A stretch of DNA of 64,000 bases. Source: Ascarosepion bandense. Taxonomy: Eukaryota; Mollusca; Cephalopoda; Sepiida; Sepiidae. The position numbers and the translations under genes are program-made. Positions within the stretch are counted from its first letter, which is position 1; the number at the start of each line of letters is the position of its first letter. The notes under the pieces are model-generated. The model was not told the DNA's origin. It did no database searches and saw only the letters and a list, made by a program, of their open reading frames with translations. The stretch spans positions 738,001 through 802,000 of the forward strand of contig JBBBDQ010001456.1 in assembly GCA_037127315.1 (NCBI GenBank). The letters are read 5' to 3'. Below, one piece after another: positions 34,260 to 44,509 of the stretch.

Positions 34260-35060
34260 TTAATATATCTCTCAGTCATTGTTGTTGTTTTTATATATAA
34301 AATTCCATTGTACTACTGTTATAGTTACCATTTTAAGGAAAATTGCAACACTACATCTTCTGTTACATTATATCATTATGTGTAACATAAGTTGTATGAG
34401 AACTCTGTAAAGAAAGTTGTCTCGTGAATAGTGCTTTGGGTCTTACACTGAAATCAGTCGTTTTATTTTTATTTATTTTTATTTTTATTTTTATTTTTTT
34501 TTTTTTTGAGCGTGGGAGAAAAGGCATCTGGGGAAGATAAATGAAATCAGTTCATGAACCATTTTTATTTGAATATGGGATACACTGATGATATATAATG
34601 ATGACTTTCAAATCACAAACGCGCATAAAACTCATTGGTAGAACATAGGGCCACATCCTTCTGTGGAGGTACAAATATACATAGTGGTTCTGTAATCGGC
34701 GCTACAAAATTAGCATTAAAAATGCCTTCCTATCACTCATCGTCTTTTTTAAAACTAAGAAGTAATATAAAAGAAATACGCATGCTTATATACATACACG
34801 AAGATGAAGAAATTAATAAAGTCTTTTAAAAATGTCTTCTTATTTATTGATGTTTTGTTTTTTTGTTTTTTTGTTTTTGCTTTTTATACAAGTGAAACAT
34901 TAACCCTAATTATTATATTTAGTATCAGATGTTCTAAATGAGAGGGAAAGATTCGAGACAACTCCGAAAAATAGTCTTGTAAAAGTTTTCACCTCCTTCA
35001 CATAAACGAAGACGATACAGTCAGTAGATACCACAAAAGAAAAGCGATACTTAAGGTTTT
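34260..35060. other. AT-rich spacer, no gene recognised
   Basis: (TTTTA)n-like run at 34460-34507; otherwise nothing recognised. Confidence 0.5.
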
Positions 35061-35186
35061 TAGGTACCATCACTAAATCGCTGAACAAACAGCATAGTAC
35101 GAAGAAAAAGTCCTAAACTTAATAAAAATGAACTTTTCCTATCAAAATGTTTATGTTATTATTAAAAGGAAAGTGTTACGTTTAAT

Positions 35187-36018
35187 TCCCGGACGAGCCC
35201 CCGTTACGTGTTATTTGTAACATAAGAAAAAATAAAAATGATGGACCAAAACTCAACAAATATTTAATTCACAAAACATTAGATAAAAAATATTTACAAA
35301 TATACAGTTTGGCATTCAAATCAAGAGACATAGAAAAAATATAGTTTACTACTGCCCAGCAAAGTGTTACGAGGAAGAGAAGGGGATGGAAGGTGTCAAA
35401 TAACTTGCCCAGTTAAGTTGGCGGGAAGTTAAGTGCTGTAGTTTTTTTGGAAATCCTTAAATGCGTATATAAAGACTAATTATTGGTTTGGTCAATGAAA
35501 GAGGCAAAAATATGTATTTACCCAGATAGTTTTATGAGGTTCTCTTTCAGGTTTTATTTGTTCGGATTTTGTCTGTGAAATTCTTTCGACTGGATCTCGA
35601 TCCTAGAATTTTTACCGGAGTTGATATGACAGCAAAATCCTTTTAACAACTGTTTCAAGTTTTTGTTTGTCGTCAACTAGAGAGATTCTTTCGGCTGGAA
35701 TATTTCCTTAAATCGAAACCGGTGCTGATGAGGTCAGAACATCCTTTTATCAACTGTTTCAAGTTTTAGTTTTTGTCGTCGACTTAAGGATTCTTTTGGC
35801 TGGATATACATCCTGAATCTTAACCGGAGTTGTAGAGGTCAACCCATCCTGCTATCAACTAACTGCCCAAAACCTATTTTTATAGGGGCTAACATCTAAT
35901 TTGCATACTTCTAGAACCTTTCGAACTTTCTGGAACATTCTACAATCTTCCAAACGTTCTATTTCTGATTTCCTTAGTTTTACGACTATTTCCTGAATTA
36001 AAACTTTTTGGAATAACA
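35187..36018 (-). mobile_element. LTR plus primer-binding-site remnant, inserted in GGTACC repeat
   Basis: On the minus strand a segment starts TGTTATTCC (36018) and ends CGTAAC (35203). It is followed at once by GGGGGCTCGTCCGGGA (35202-35187), which matches the classic tRNA-Pro primer-binding site except for the first T. This is the LTR-PBS junction of an LTR retrotransposon whose internal part is gone. The LTR is about 0.82 kb and unrelated by eye to the LTR at 38414. Confidence 0.6.
35581..35880. repeat. Tandem repeat, 105-bp period, about 2.9 units
   Basis: Units start at 35581, 35686 and 35791, each with TTCTTT(C/T)GRCTGGA, an ACCGG block and CAACTGTTTCAAGTTTT. The spacing is exactly 105 bp twice. 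It lies within the LTR remnant. Confidence 0.85.
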
Positions 36019-36878
36019 CTTAGGACTCAATAGAATCCATTACTATCACTTTTTAAACATTATTATTATTATATATAAATGCATCCTCGGAACAAAAGAT
36101 CAAAGTATTTTTAATTATTTTTTTTTAATTTTTTAATCTATTCTAACACGTTCGGAATTTTGGTCAAAATCTTGTTTTTATTTTCGTTAGCAGGTTATCA
36201 AATTCTTACGAGAGTAAAATGGAAAATGTAGTAAAACGTAACTCAGTTTTTCTGGTGACAAACACATTAATTTGGAAATTCTTGCAAAAATCAAAAACTC
36301 GTTGAATTTTAATGAAACTTCCAGGACTTATTCATAAATGAATTCAATTATTTTTTAAATCCTTACCTTAAAAAATCTTGGTAAAAATATTTTTTTACAT
36401 ATGTTACCCCTCACCTCCACGTAAATTCATAAAATTTTCAGAAATTAAATTTTGTAGACAAAATTGGTTTTATTAGTTAAACCCAGGACTCGTTGAAGGA
36501 AGTAAATCTTTTTTTTTTCTCAACCATTTGGCATTTCTTTCCGAACATCCGCTCCCAACAGTAAAATAAAAAATACAATAAAGCTATCTAATTGTTTAAT
36601 TAAATAAACTTTTATTTGCTTTAATAAATAATATAAGGACATTATAGGCTAAAGAATTTTTTCGATTAATAATGTAATTTTAAAAGAATTGTTTACATTT
36701 TTTAATTATAAATATTTAGAAAGTTTCAAAAATATATTAAAACCATTTCAAAGACTTATAGACGTTAGGCTATTAAGTTATTAAGTGAAAACTATATTTA
36801 CCAATCAATAATTGAAAAGTTTAATACAAATCATTGAGCCATCGTACTTTTAAATAATTCTTGTTTTATTCATTTTTG

Positions 36879-36886
<8 letters not shown>

Positions 36887-36945
<59 letters not shown>

Positions 36946-36960
36946 CGTGTGTGCGTGTGT
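36887..36960. repeat. (CT)n then (GT)n microsatellite
   Basis: About 20 CT units then about 15 GT-like units with GC interruptions. Confidence 0.95.
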
Positions 36961-37535
36961 GTAAAGTTTCTTTGTATGGTGATTTCTGTGTACATTAAAA
37001 TGTCATGTGTTTCACAGTTTCTTCCCCTTACAGGTTAAAAATTGCACAATTTTGTCAATTCCAGTCGCCATACACTTATTTTATCTCGCATCTGAAATCA
37101 CATGTCAAATACGCGGGAAAGGTCAGAAAGTTCAACACTATGTTTAAGAAACAGTTTTATTCTAAACTCCATGCTATAAATAAGTAATACTTGTGTAAAT
37201 CAGATTAATTTAACATTAAATTTTACAATTTTTCAAATATAATGTGCCACAGATGAATATTTTTTGCAAGACTTTTAAAACTGAGAATTAACTTTTGTTT
37301 ACAAATGTGTTGATCACTCAAAAATGACCGAAAATTGAAAAAATCGAAAAACAATTTTAAGATTTAACATTCCAATCAATATAATTTCTGTTTGAAGTAC
37401 ACCAGAGTATTTTGCTTACTGGAAATAGTAAATTTAATCATTTAGCTTTCGATTAAAACTAAAATAAAAGTTTCAATAAACTTGTTCTATTTTTTTAAAA
37501 ATCAATTTAAAAGTTAGTTAACAAAAATGAGTGAA

Positions 37536-37840
37536 GGTACCTTTAAAATGTGGTTTTACAAATGAAAAATCCTTCTTGAAGCTTTTATTTTAGTTTTAAT
37601 TTCAAGCTAATAGATTAAATTTAATATTTCCAATAGGTAAAATACCTTGCTGTATTTCAAACTGAATTAAATTTTTCTGTTATAAGCAAAAACGCTAAAA
37701 TCGTCCCTATTGACAAATCTGTTAACATAACGTAATTATCTTTATCAAAATTCTTTCAGAAATAAAATATACTTTTTTAATTTATTTGAAGAATATTGAT
37801 TAATTTAAAGTTGAAATAATCTGCTTTCAAAGAAATATTA
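37536..37840 (-). repeat. GGTACC-family inverted tail sharing the terminus
   Basis: Beyond GGTACC 37536-37541 the sequence reads as the reverse complement of the tail (TTTTATTTTAGTTTTAATTT, then AAATACCTTGCTGTATTTCAAAC). It is a tail-to-tail partner of the long copy. The right border is approximate. Confidence 0.6.
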
Positions 37841-37975
37841 CTTTTAGTTTAAAACATCGCAAAAAATAATTTCAAACACGGAGGTGAATGTTTTTATGAG
37901 GTGTCGACACATTTCTGAATAGACGTATATTTGAGAATTTTTTATACGGGTATTTTGACGAATATAGCGCGAACG

Positions 37976-37978
<3 letters not shown>

Positions 37979-38026
<48 letters not shown>
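37979..38026. repeat. (TA)n microsatellite
   Basis: About 23 TA units. Confidence 0.95.
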
Positions 38027-38031
<5 letters not shown>

Positions 38032-38351
38032 TTTCCATTTTGCTTAACCTTATATCAATTCAACACGCCGTCCGTTCTTTTTAAGTTACAATTCTCTTTC
38101 CTTTTTTGCGAACCCAGACGATGCCAATTTTTCTTTTCTTGTTTATTTGATTTTATTTTGTTTTATCTTTTTCTTTTTCTTTTTCTTTTTCTTTTTTTTA
38201 ATTTCTTTGCAAATCTATTTAAAAAAGGAAATTAGACTGATTTTTTTCCAGTTTCTGAAAGGATTTTTTTGTTGCTGAGGTGATGTGTTATCCCCGAGAG
38301 GATTTTCATATCGAAATGGTCATTCAACATCCTTGAATTAGTCCTATTTTA

Positions 38352-38354
<3 letters not shown>

Positions 38355-38413
<59 letters not shown>
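38355..38413. repeat. (TA)n microsatellite, target of LTR element
   Basis: About 29 TA units ending at the 5' LTR. A short ATATATATATATA follows the 3' LTR at 44492, so the element inserted into a (TA)n tract and its target duplication cannot be delimited. Confidence 0.95.
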
Positions 38414-38416
<3 letters not shown>

Positions 38417-38512
38417 GACGTACCCACGATTTTTATTAACGATATTGGCCTAAGGCCAAAATGTACTTCCAAAAAAAAAAAAGTCCCAAATTCTAGTTGC
38501 GAATCAGTTAGG

Positions 38513-38520
38513 TATAAAAG
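38513..38520 (+). promoter_or_regulatory. LTR TATA box
   Basis: TATAAAAG about 100 bp into the LTR; the copy in the 3' LTR is at 43584-43591. It is a likely core promoter for the element's genomic RNA. Confidence 0.55.
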
Positions 38521-39266
38521 AAAAATAAATAAATAAAAATAGATAGAATCTAATGTCTTCAACTGGCGAGCGAATATATCCTACGATCAGCCATACCCTT
38601 TTCTTCTCTTCACACTTTCTTTATCTACTCCCCCACACAAACCACGAGTCCGTGAACTTGGAGAGACCCCGGCAAAGAATGACCTGGTTCCCAAAACCTT
38701 ACTGTTACCAGGAGGTCGGTTATGAGTGAAAATCTTGGCGGTCACACAAAGGCCGCGTGACCCGCGCATCACCGTTTCCGGGTATCCGGTCAAAGAGGAA
38801 GAGCCCACGTGACTGTTTTGGGGACAGCCTAAATCAAAAGAGAGATTTCAGTTCCTGTCCTCCCGGCGACAGATAAACGTCGTTAAGAAAAGACTCGTCC
38901 CCACTTTGGATGACTGCCCACAGAATTGAAGGCAGCAAAGTATGTCAGCTATAAATGAAAGCTGCTGCTATGAAGCTGGACTGACCGACCAAACGCCTAT
39001 ACGAGATATCGTGAACTCCGAACAATCCCAAAGGAGAAGGAACCAAAGAAAATGTCCGGCCTCCATAAAATATTATTTTGAAAACAGAACTTTCGCTTCG
39101 GCGACCCAATTTCTTTGTGTGAAAACGACGGACAGATAAGTGATACTTTGGCTTGATCTCTTGTTTTATATGTGTATTTGTAATCGCTCGCTCCTCCTGT
39201 TTTCTTTATAGTCCCCTCCCCCTTTTGCTAAACGAACTTTCTTTTTCCTTTTCTTTATATGTTATA

Positions 39267-39272
39267 AATAAA
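39267..39272 (+). promoter_or_regulatory. LTR polyadenylation signal
   Basis: AATAAA within TATAAATAAATG in the 3' third of the LTR, about 150 bp before its end. This fits an R/U5 boundary shortly after it. Confidence 0.5.
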
Positions 39273-39429
39273 TGTTTTATTTTGGAATCCGTCGTTTTGC
39301 GTCTGTTCTTCGTTGACTCCCGTGTGTTGCGTCCATTTCTGAGTGAAGACCGAGAAAGGATCCCACATTTTCTTTTTTTTTTTGAACCTGCGGTTCGTCT
39401 ATATGCTACCAGTTCGTTACATATAAAAT

Positions 39430-39447
39430 TGGGGGCTCGTCTGTGAT
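39430..39447 (+). other. Primer binding site, tRNA-Pro type
   Basis: TGGGGGCTCGTCTGTGAT starts 8 bp after the LTR. It differs at two positions from the well-known tRNA-Pro primer-binding site, and would prime minus-strand DNA synthesis. Confidence 0.75.
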
Positions 39448-39522
39448 CCTTCTTTTCTCCCTAGTCTTTTTCACTCAGTAAGAATCGCACAGTTTCAGGG
39501 TGTCGGCGAACTACAGGCCAAG

Positions 39523-40712
39523 ATGTCGGTTGTAGATAGCTTTCTCACATCACACTCTATGGAGAGATTATGTAAACTTAAAAAGGATGATATAGTTGAA
39601 ATAGGGAAGAAATTAGAGCTAGAGATAAAAAAGTCTATGAGAAAAACTCAGAATAGTTGCTGAACACATGGTTGACAACGACGTCTTCGACGTAGAAGAA
39701 TTACGTCAATTACCAATAGACACGTTTGAACTTTCACAGGCCCAGCTCGAGCTCGAGAAAGCGAAAATTGAGGCTGAAGCGAAGGTCAGAGCCGAAGCCG
39801 AAAGAGCAAAAGCCGAAGCCGAAAGGGCAAAAGCTGAAATTGAAAAGGCTAGAATCGAGCAAGAAACTCGATTTCGGGAGTTGGACGAAAGGGGAGAACT
39901 TCACGAAGCTAGAAGTAGTGAGTTCGACTTAGCGAAGCAGGTCCGGCTCGTACCGCAATTCAACGAGGCTGACGTCGACAAGTATTTCCAACACTTTGAG
40001 AAGGTCGCCTCAAGCCTAGCCTGGCCCATAGAAACGTGGCCAATTTTACTGCAGACAGCATTAAAAGGCAAAGCCCAAGAAGCGTATTCCGCTCTCTCGT
40101 TAACAGACTGCGCTGATTATAGCATTGTCAAATTAGCCATTTTAAAATCATACGAGTTAGTGCCGGAGGCATACCGACAAAAGTTCAGAGCCTACCGAAA
40201 GGGAGATAGAGTGACCTACGTAGTTTTCGAGGCAAAAGGAAACATATTTCGATAGATGGAGCTTATCGAAAAAACATTGAGGGAGATTATGACAGGCTGA
40301 GACAAATGATCCTGATAGAGGAGTTTAGAGAATGTGTCCCTAATGATTTGAAAACCTACTCGATGAGAAAAGGGTAGATACTCTACATGAGGTGGCCACT
40401 GTTGCTGACGAATACGCATTAACGCACAAGCGGGGTGCATTCAGTCACAGCAACTCATCCGAGTTCGGAAGCAGTTCATGCCCAAGAGGTGGGTCTGGCT
40501 CTGGTCCGAATTCGAAGTCCAGTCGTTCGGTTAGTTCAGGTCAACAACCCAGCTCGGGAGATACCAAATCCCAAAACCGTAGTCAGTCCCCAGTTTATCG
40601 GCAGATAAACAAGAGAGAGAGGAAACTCCCGATGTTCCACTACTGCAACAGAGTAGGACACCTCGTGTCGAATTGTTGGGCGAAGCGGAAAGACGAGTCC
40701 AAAGCCCTAAGT
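39523..40712 (+). pseudogene. gag pseudogene of the LTR element
   Basis: Starts at ATG 39523 (MSVVDSFL..., a lysine-rich segment with KKDDIVEIGKKLELEIKK). A frameshift near 39650 leads into 39668-40252, which has a long Glu/Lys/Ala coiled coil (repeated ERAKAEA units) and then a capsid-like helical region (LVPQFNEADVDKYF, later AYRQKFRAYRKGD). Further frameshifts lie near 40245 and 40370. The last frame, 40392-40712, holds a Ser/Gly-rich linker and a nucleic-acid-binding knuckle YCNRVGHLVSNC. That knuckle has Cys-x4-His-x4-Cys, but its expected first Cys is a Phe. Gag would package the element RNA. At least three breaks are present. Confidence 0.8.
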
Positions 40713-40754
40713 TAAAACAGACCCTAAGGGTTAATTTCTTCCAACAACGTTGCC

Positions 40755-41327
40755 ATGGATAGGAAACCCGATGACGAAGATGTGAGGGAGGAGTATAGGC
40801 TATTTGTGTCTAATGGATCTGTATCCTCCGTGAGTAACCCCACGGAGAAGAAATCTGCGAAGATCTTGCGAGACACTGGGGCGACCCAGTCTCTGATTGT
40901 GGAAAGCTCCGTGCCATGTGGGTCGAATTCAGCCACTGGTGAATCTGTCATTATACAGGGTGTAAGCGGTAGCTTTGTTAGCGTCTCTCTTCATAGAATT
41001 CATCTTACGTCTGGGTTAGTGCCCGGCCCCGTCGAGGTTGGAGTCGTGCCTAGTTTGTCTATGAAGGGTATATCCATACTGTTGGGAAATGAGTTGGCGG
41101 GCGGAAGGGTGATACCCCACCCTAAAGTAGTTCCGGGACCAGTTACCTCGGTAGAAATCGAGAGTATCGAGGAAGAGAATCCTGGTATATTTCCCTCGTC
41201 TGCAGTGACAAGAGCACAGGCTAGAAAGAAAGCTGATGTAAAGATAGGCAAGCAAATCGATAGGACAGGTGACGAGGTGATCGACCTATCACAGACCTTT
41301 ATGAATCCTGATGTGATGTGGGATTAA
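40755..41327 (+). pseudogene. Protease domain of the LTR element
   Basis: A 190-codon open stretch. The aspartic protease active site is LRDTGATQSLI (near 40868-40900). The flap/substrate region leads to ISILLGNELAGG (near 41070-41100), the conserved C-terminal motif of retroelement proteases in this group. It continues through a linker with AVTRAQARKKAD. It is intact as a domain but was made as part of a polyprotein that is now frameshifted before and after it. Confidence 0.85.
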
Positions 41328-42030
41328 GTCATCCTCCCGATAGTTCCCTAACTGAGAATAGCGATGGTATTGTTGAGCCCGCTATGGACATTCCATTATC
41401 GAGGAGAGCCCTTGTAACAGAGCAGGGGAGAGATTCTGAGCTCACCCTACTCTTCCGTCACATACTGCCCGAGGACGAGTTAAAGAAGGTCCCAACCGAA
41501 TATTTTATGAAGAATGAGGTACTAATGAGGAAGTGGAGACCCCTACACGTCTCAGCTTCCGAAGACTGATCGACGGCCCACCAGATAGTACTCCCCAAAC
41601 GGTACAGACCGGAGGTAATGAGAACAGCTCATGAGATCGCCCTGGGGGTCACCTCGCTATTAACAAGACACATGATAAGATAGTCAGATATTTTTACTGG
41701 CCGGGCATCCAGAAGAGTGTGTCTGGGCATTGCCGGACGTGCCACACCTGCCAGGTAGTGGGGAAGCCGAATCAGAAAATCCCTATCGCATCCCTACATC
41801 CCATTCCTGCCTTCGAGGAGCCTTTTTGTCGCATTATCATAGACTGTGTTGGCCCGTTACCCAAAACCAAGTTAGGGAATCAATATCTGCTAACGATCAT
41901 GTGCGCCTCGACCAGGTTTCCCGAATCGATACCCATGAGAAATCTTTCCACCAGGAAAATAGTGAAGGCTTTCATTGCCTTTTTCACCATGGTCGGCTTA
42001 TCCAGGTGCGAAACTGTCGCATTTAGCCCT
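41318..42030 (+). pseudogene. Integrase, N-terminal half only, placed before RT
   Basis: Frame 41318-41569 carries the pre-integrase segment (YFMKNEVLMRKWRP). The His-His-Cys-Cys zinc domain is broken by a frameshift near 41650 and resumes with RTCHTCQ in 41719-42033. The start of the catalytic core follows (IIIDCVGPLPKT, first catalytic Asp, then LLTIMCASTRFPE). After MVGL at about 42000 the second Asp, the Glu and the C-terminal domain are absent. Sequence jumps within about 20 bp to the pre-RT linker (LALEERKGLASLIEDF, frame-shifted). This is a deletion relative to complete elements. The enzyme cannot integrate DNA. Confidence 0.82.
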
Positions 42031-42039
42031 TGAAGAGAG

Positions 42040-42850
42040 GAAGGGTTTAGCTTCTCTTATCGAGGATTTCAGGGGCCTGTTTTTCCGACGTACCCAACCA
42101 AACCACCATCACTTGCCATGATGTGGACGTAGGAGATGTTATCCCTATTAAACAGCACCCCTATCGAGTTAACCCACGGAAAGCCGAAATCCTACGTAGA
42201 GAAGTAGCCTATTTGCTAGAGAATGGCATCATCGAGCGTAGCCAAAGCAGTTGGTCCTCCCCCTGCGTGCTCGTGGACAAACCTGACGGTTCGGTTCGGT
42301 TTTGCACCGACTACCGGAAGGTGAACTCCGTCACTAACACGGACTCGTATCCAATTCCTTGTATGGACGACTGCATTGATAGAGTCGGAAAGGCCACGTA
42401 TATTACCAAACTGGACCTATTGAAGAGATATTGGTGTGTGCCTCTAACCGAACGCGCTAAGCAGATATCTGCTTTCGCGACTCCGGACGGCCTGTATCAA
42501 TATCGCGTGATGCCTTTTGGGAAGAAAAATTCCCAGGCCACCTTCCAGCGAATGTTGAACCATTGCCTGCAAGATTTGGCTGGAGTCGAGACGTACATCG
42601 ATGATATAGTCGTGTACAATAACACCTGGGCCGAACACATGTCTCTTCGAAAGGTCTTCGACCGGTTGAGGCATGTCAACCTCACCATTAACCTCGCCAA
42701 AAGTGATTTCTGCCAAGCCGAAGTGACGTATCTCGGACATGTTATTGGCTATGGGCGGATAACTTCGATTGAGGCAAAAATACAAAATATAGTCAAGTAT
42801 CCCACCCCAACCAACGTAAATAGACTGAGGGATGGTGGGTTATTATCGCA
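42040..42850 (+). pseudogene. Reverse transcriptase of the LTR element
   Basis: Ty3/gypsy-type RT, open at 42123-42860. Motifs: PIKQHPYRVNP, SSWSSPCVLVDKPDGSVRFC, TDYRKVN, TKLDLLKRYW (first Asp), MPFGKKNSQATFQ (usually GMKNAPATFQ; changed here) and YIDD at about 42596-42607. LGHVIGYG follows. It is broken at about 42825 by a small deletion where the conserved link to RNase H should read on. It would make cDNA from the element RNA. Confidence 0.9.
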
Positions 42851-43402
42851 AATTCTGTAAGAATTTCTCTGATGTAACCTCACCCCTTACCCAGTTATTG
42901 AGGAAGAAGGCCAAATTTGACTGCACACCCGAATGCCAGAGATCCTTTGATCAAATAAAAGCCTTGTTGTGCTCAGACCCTGTCCTCAAAGCTCCGGAAT
43001 TTACACGGCCATTTAGATTAGCTGTAGATGCAAGTGACCATGGCATTGGCGCTGTGATACTGCAGGCCGATGTAAATGGTACCAAACATCCTGTGAATTA
43101 TTTTTCAAAAACATTTAACAGTCACCAGAAAAATTACTCTACTGTAGAAAAAGAAACTCTTGCCCTTTTACTGGGCCTACAACACTTCGAAGTGTATGTG
43201 TGTTCGTCCAGTCAGCCTACTTTAGTATATACTGACCATAACCCACTAACCTTCCTTAGGAAAATGAAGAATAAAAACAGACGGCTACTATGTTGGAGTT
43301 TATCGTTACAAGAATATAACTTGATTATTCAGCCCATAAGAGGCGCCGACAACGTGTGTGCTGACGCCCTATCCCGTATCCGACCAATGAGCTTTCGAAG
43401 GT
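42832..43402 (+). pseudogene. RNase H domain of the LTR element
   Basis: Frame 42832-43404. GYYRKFCKNFSDV (tether) is followed by FRLAVDASDHGIGAVI (first acidic residue), STVEKETLALLLGLQHF (Glu), VYTDHNPLTFL (Asp) and DNVCADALSR at the end. It removes RNA from the RNA-DNA hybrid. No integrase follows; only about 85 bp separate its stop from the 3' LTR. Confidence 0.9.
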
Positions 43403-43486
43403 GAAACGGGGACGAAAACCTTTTTTTTTTTTTTTCCTTTTAGAAAACTGCCACTCATGGCATTTTTCTTCTTTTTGGTAGGGAGG

Positions 43487-44491
43487 TGAGACGTACCCAC
43501 GATTTTTATTAACGATATAGGCCTAAGGCCAAAATGTACTTCCAAAAAAAAAAGTCCCAAATTCTAGTTGAGAATCAGTTAGGTATAAAAGAAAAATAAA
43601 TAAATAAAAATAGATAGAATCTAATGTCTTCAACTGGCGAGCGAATATATCCTACGATCAGCCATACCCTTTTCTTCTCTTCACACTTTCTTTATCTACT
43701 CCCCCACACAAACCACGAGTCCGTGAACTTGGAGAGACCCCGGCAAAGAATGACCTGGTTCCCAAAACCTTACTGTTACCAGGAGGTCGGTTATGAGTGA
43801 AAATCTTGGCGGTCACACAAAGGCCGCGTGACCCGCGCATCACCGTTTCCGGGTATCCGGTCAAAGAGGAAGAGCCTACGTGACTGTTTTGGGGACAGCC
43901 TAAATCAAAAGAGAGATTTCAGTTCCTGTCCTCCCGGCGACAGATAAACGTCGTTAAGAAAAGACTCGTCCCCACTTTGGATGACTGCCCACAGAATTGA
44001 AGGCAGCAAAGTATGTCAGCTATAAATGAAAGCTGCTGCTATGAAGCTGGACTGACCGACCAAACGCCTATACGAGATATCGTGAACTCCGAACAATCCC
44101 AAAGGAGAAGGAACCAAAGAAAATGTCCGGCCTCCATAAAATATTATTTTGAAAACAGAACTTTCGCTTCGGCGACCCAATTTCTTTGTGTGAAAACGAC
44201 GGACAGATAAGTGATACTTTGGCTTGATCTCTTGTTTTATATGTGTATTTGTAATCGCTCGCTCCTCCTGTTTTCTTTATAGTCCCCTCCCCCTTTTGCT
44301 AAACGAACTTTCTTTTTCCTTTTCTTTATATGTTATAAATAAATGTTTTATTTTGGAATCCGTCGTTTTGCGTCTGTTCTTCGTTGACTCCCGTGTGTTG
44401 CGTCCATTTCTGAGTGAAGACCGAGAAAGGATCCCACATTTTCTTTTTTTTTTGAACCTGCGGTTCGTCTATATGCTACCAGTTCGTAACA
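43487..44491 (+). repeat. 3' LTR
   Basis: 1005 bp, TGAGACG...GTAACA. It is preceded by a short purine tract (GGTAGGGAGG) that can serve as the plus-strand primer. Differences from the 5' LTR: five base changes, two fewer A in the A-run near 43545, and one fewer T in the T-run near 44450. Confidence 0.93.
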
Positions 44492-44509
44492 ATATATATA
44501 TATATTAAC

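Larger units (their letters stand above)
35063..37541 (+). repeat. GGTACC-family repeat, longest copy (interrupted)
   Basis: Starts GGTACCATCACT (35063) and ends AGTGAAGGTACC (37541), so the tips are inverted repeats of about 12 bp. The head continues to about 35173 and resumes at about 36084 after an inserted LTR remnant. Without the insert the unit is about 1.57 kb. It has no coding capacity beyond tiny frames. (CT)n/(GT)n tracts lie at 36887-36960. Confidence 0.72.
38414..39421 (+). repeat. 5' LTR
   Basis: 1008 bp, TGTGACG...GTTACA. Nearly identical to 43487-44491. It contains a TATA box at 38513-38520 and a polyadenylation signal at 39267-39272. A 65-codon frame (38942-39139) is present identically in both LTRs; there is no evidence that it is a gene. 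Confidence 0.93.
38414..44491 (+). mobile_element. Ty3/gypsy-class LTR retrotransposon, Gmr1-like pol order
   Basis: Complete structure: 5' LTR 38414-39421, tRNA-Pro-type PBS, gag, protease, integrase N-terminal half, RT, RNase H, short purine tract, 3' LTR 43487-44491. Integrase lies before RT, as in copia and in the Gmr1 group of gypsy-like elements; ordinary gypsy has it after RNase H. The second half of the integrase core and its C-terminus are missing, and the coding region has many frameshifts. The LTRs differ by only about five substitutions and two homopolymer indels. Confidence 0.88.

Noticed and set aside
38942..39139. 65-codon ORF repeated identically at 44013-44210 as a candidate gene
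   Set aside because: The identity is explained by its position in the two LTRs; no recognisable domain or independent support.
39668..40252. Coiled-coil protein as a host gene
   Set aside because: It lies between a PBS and a protease in an intact LTR element and reads as gag.
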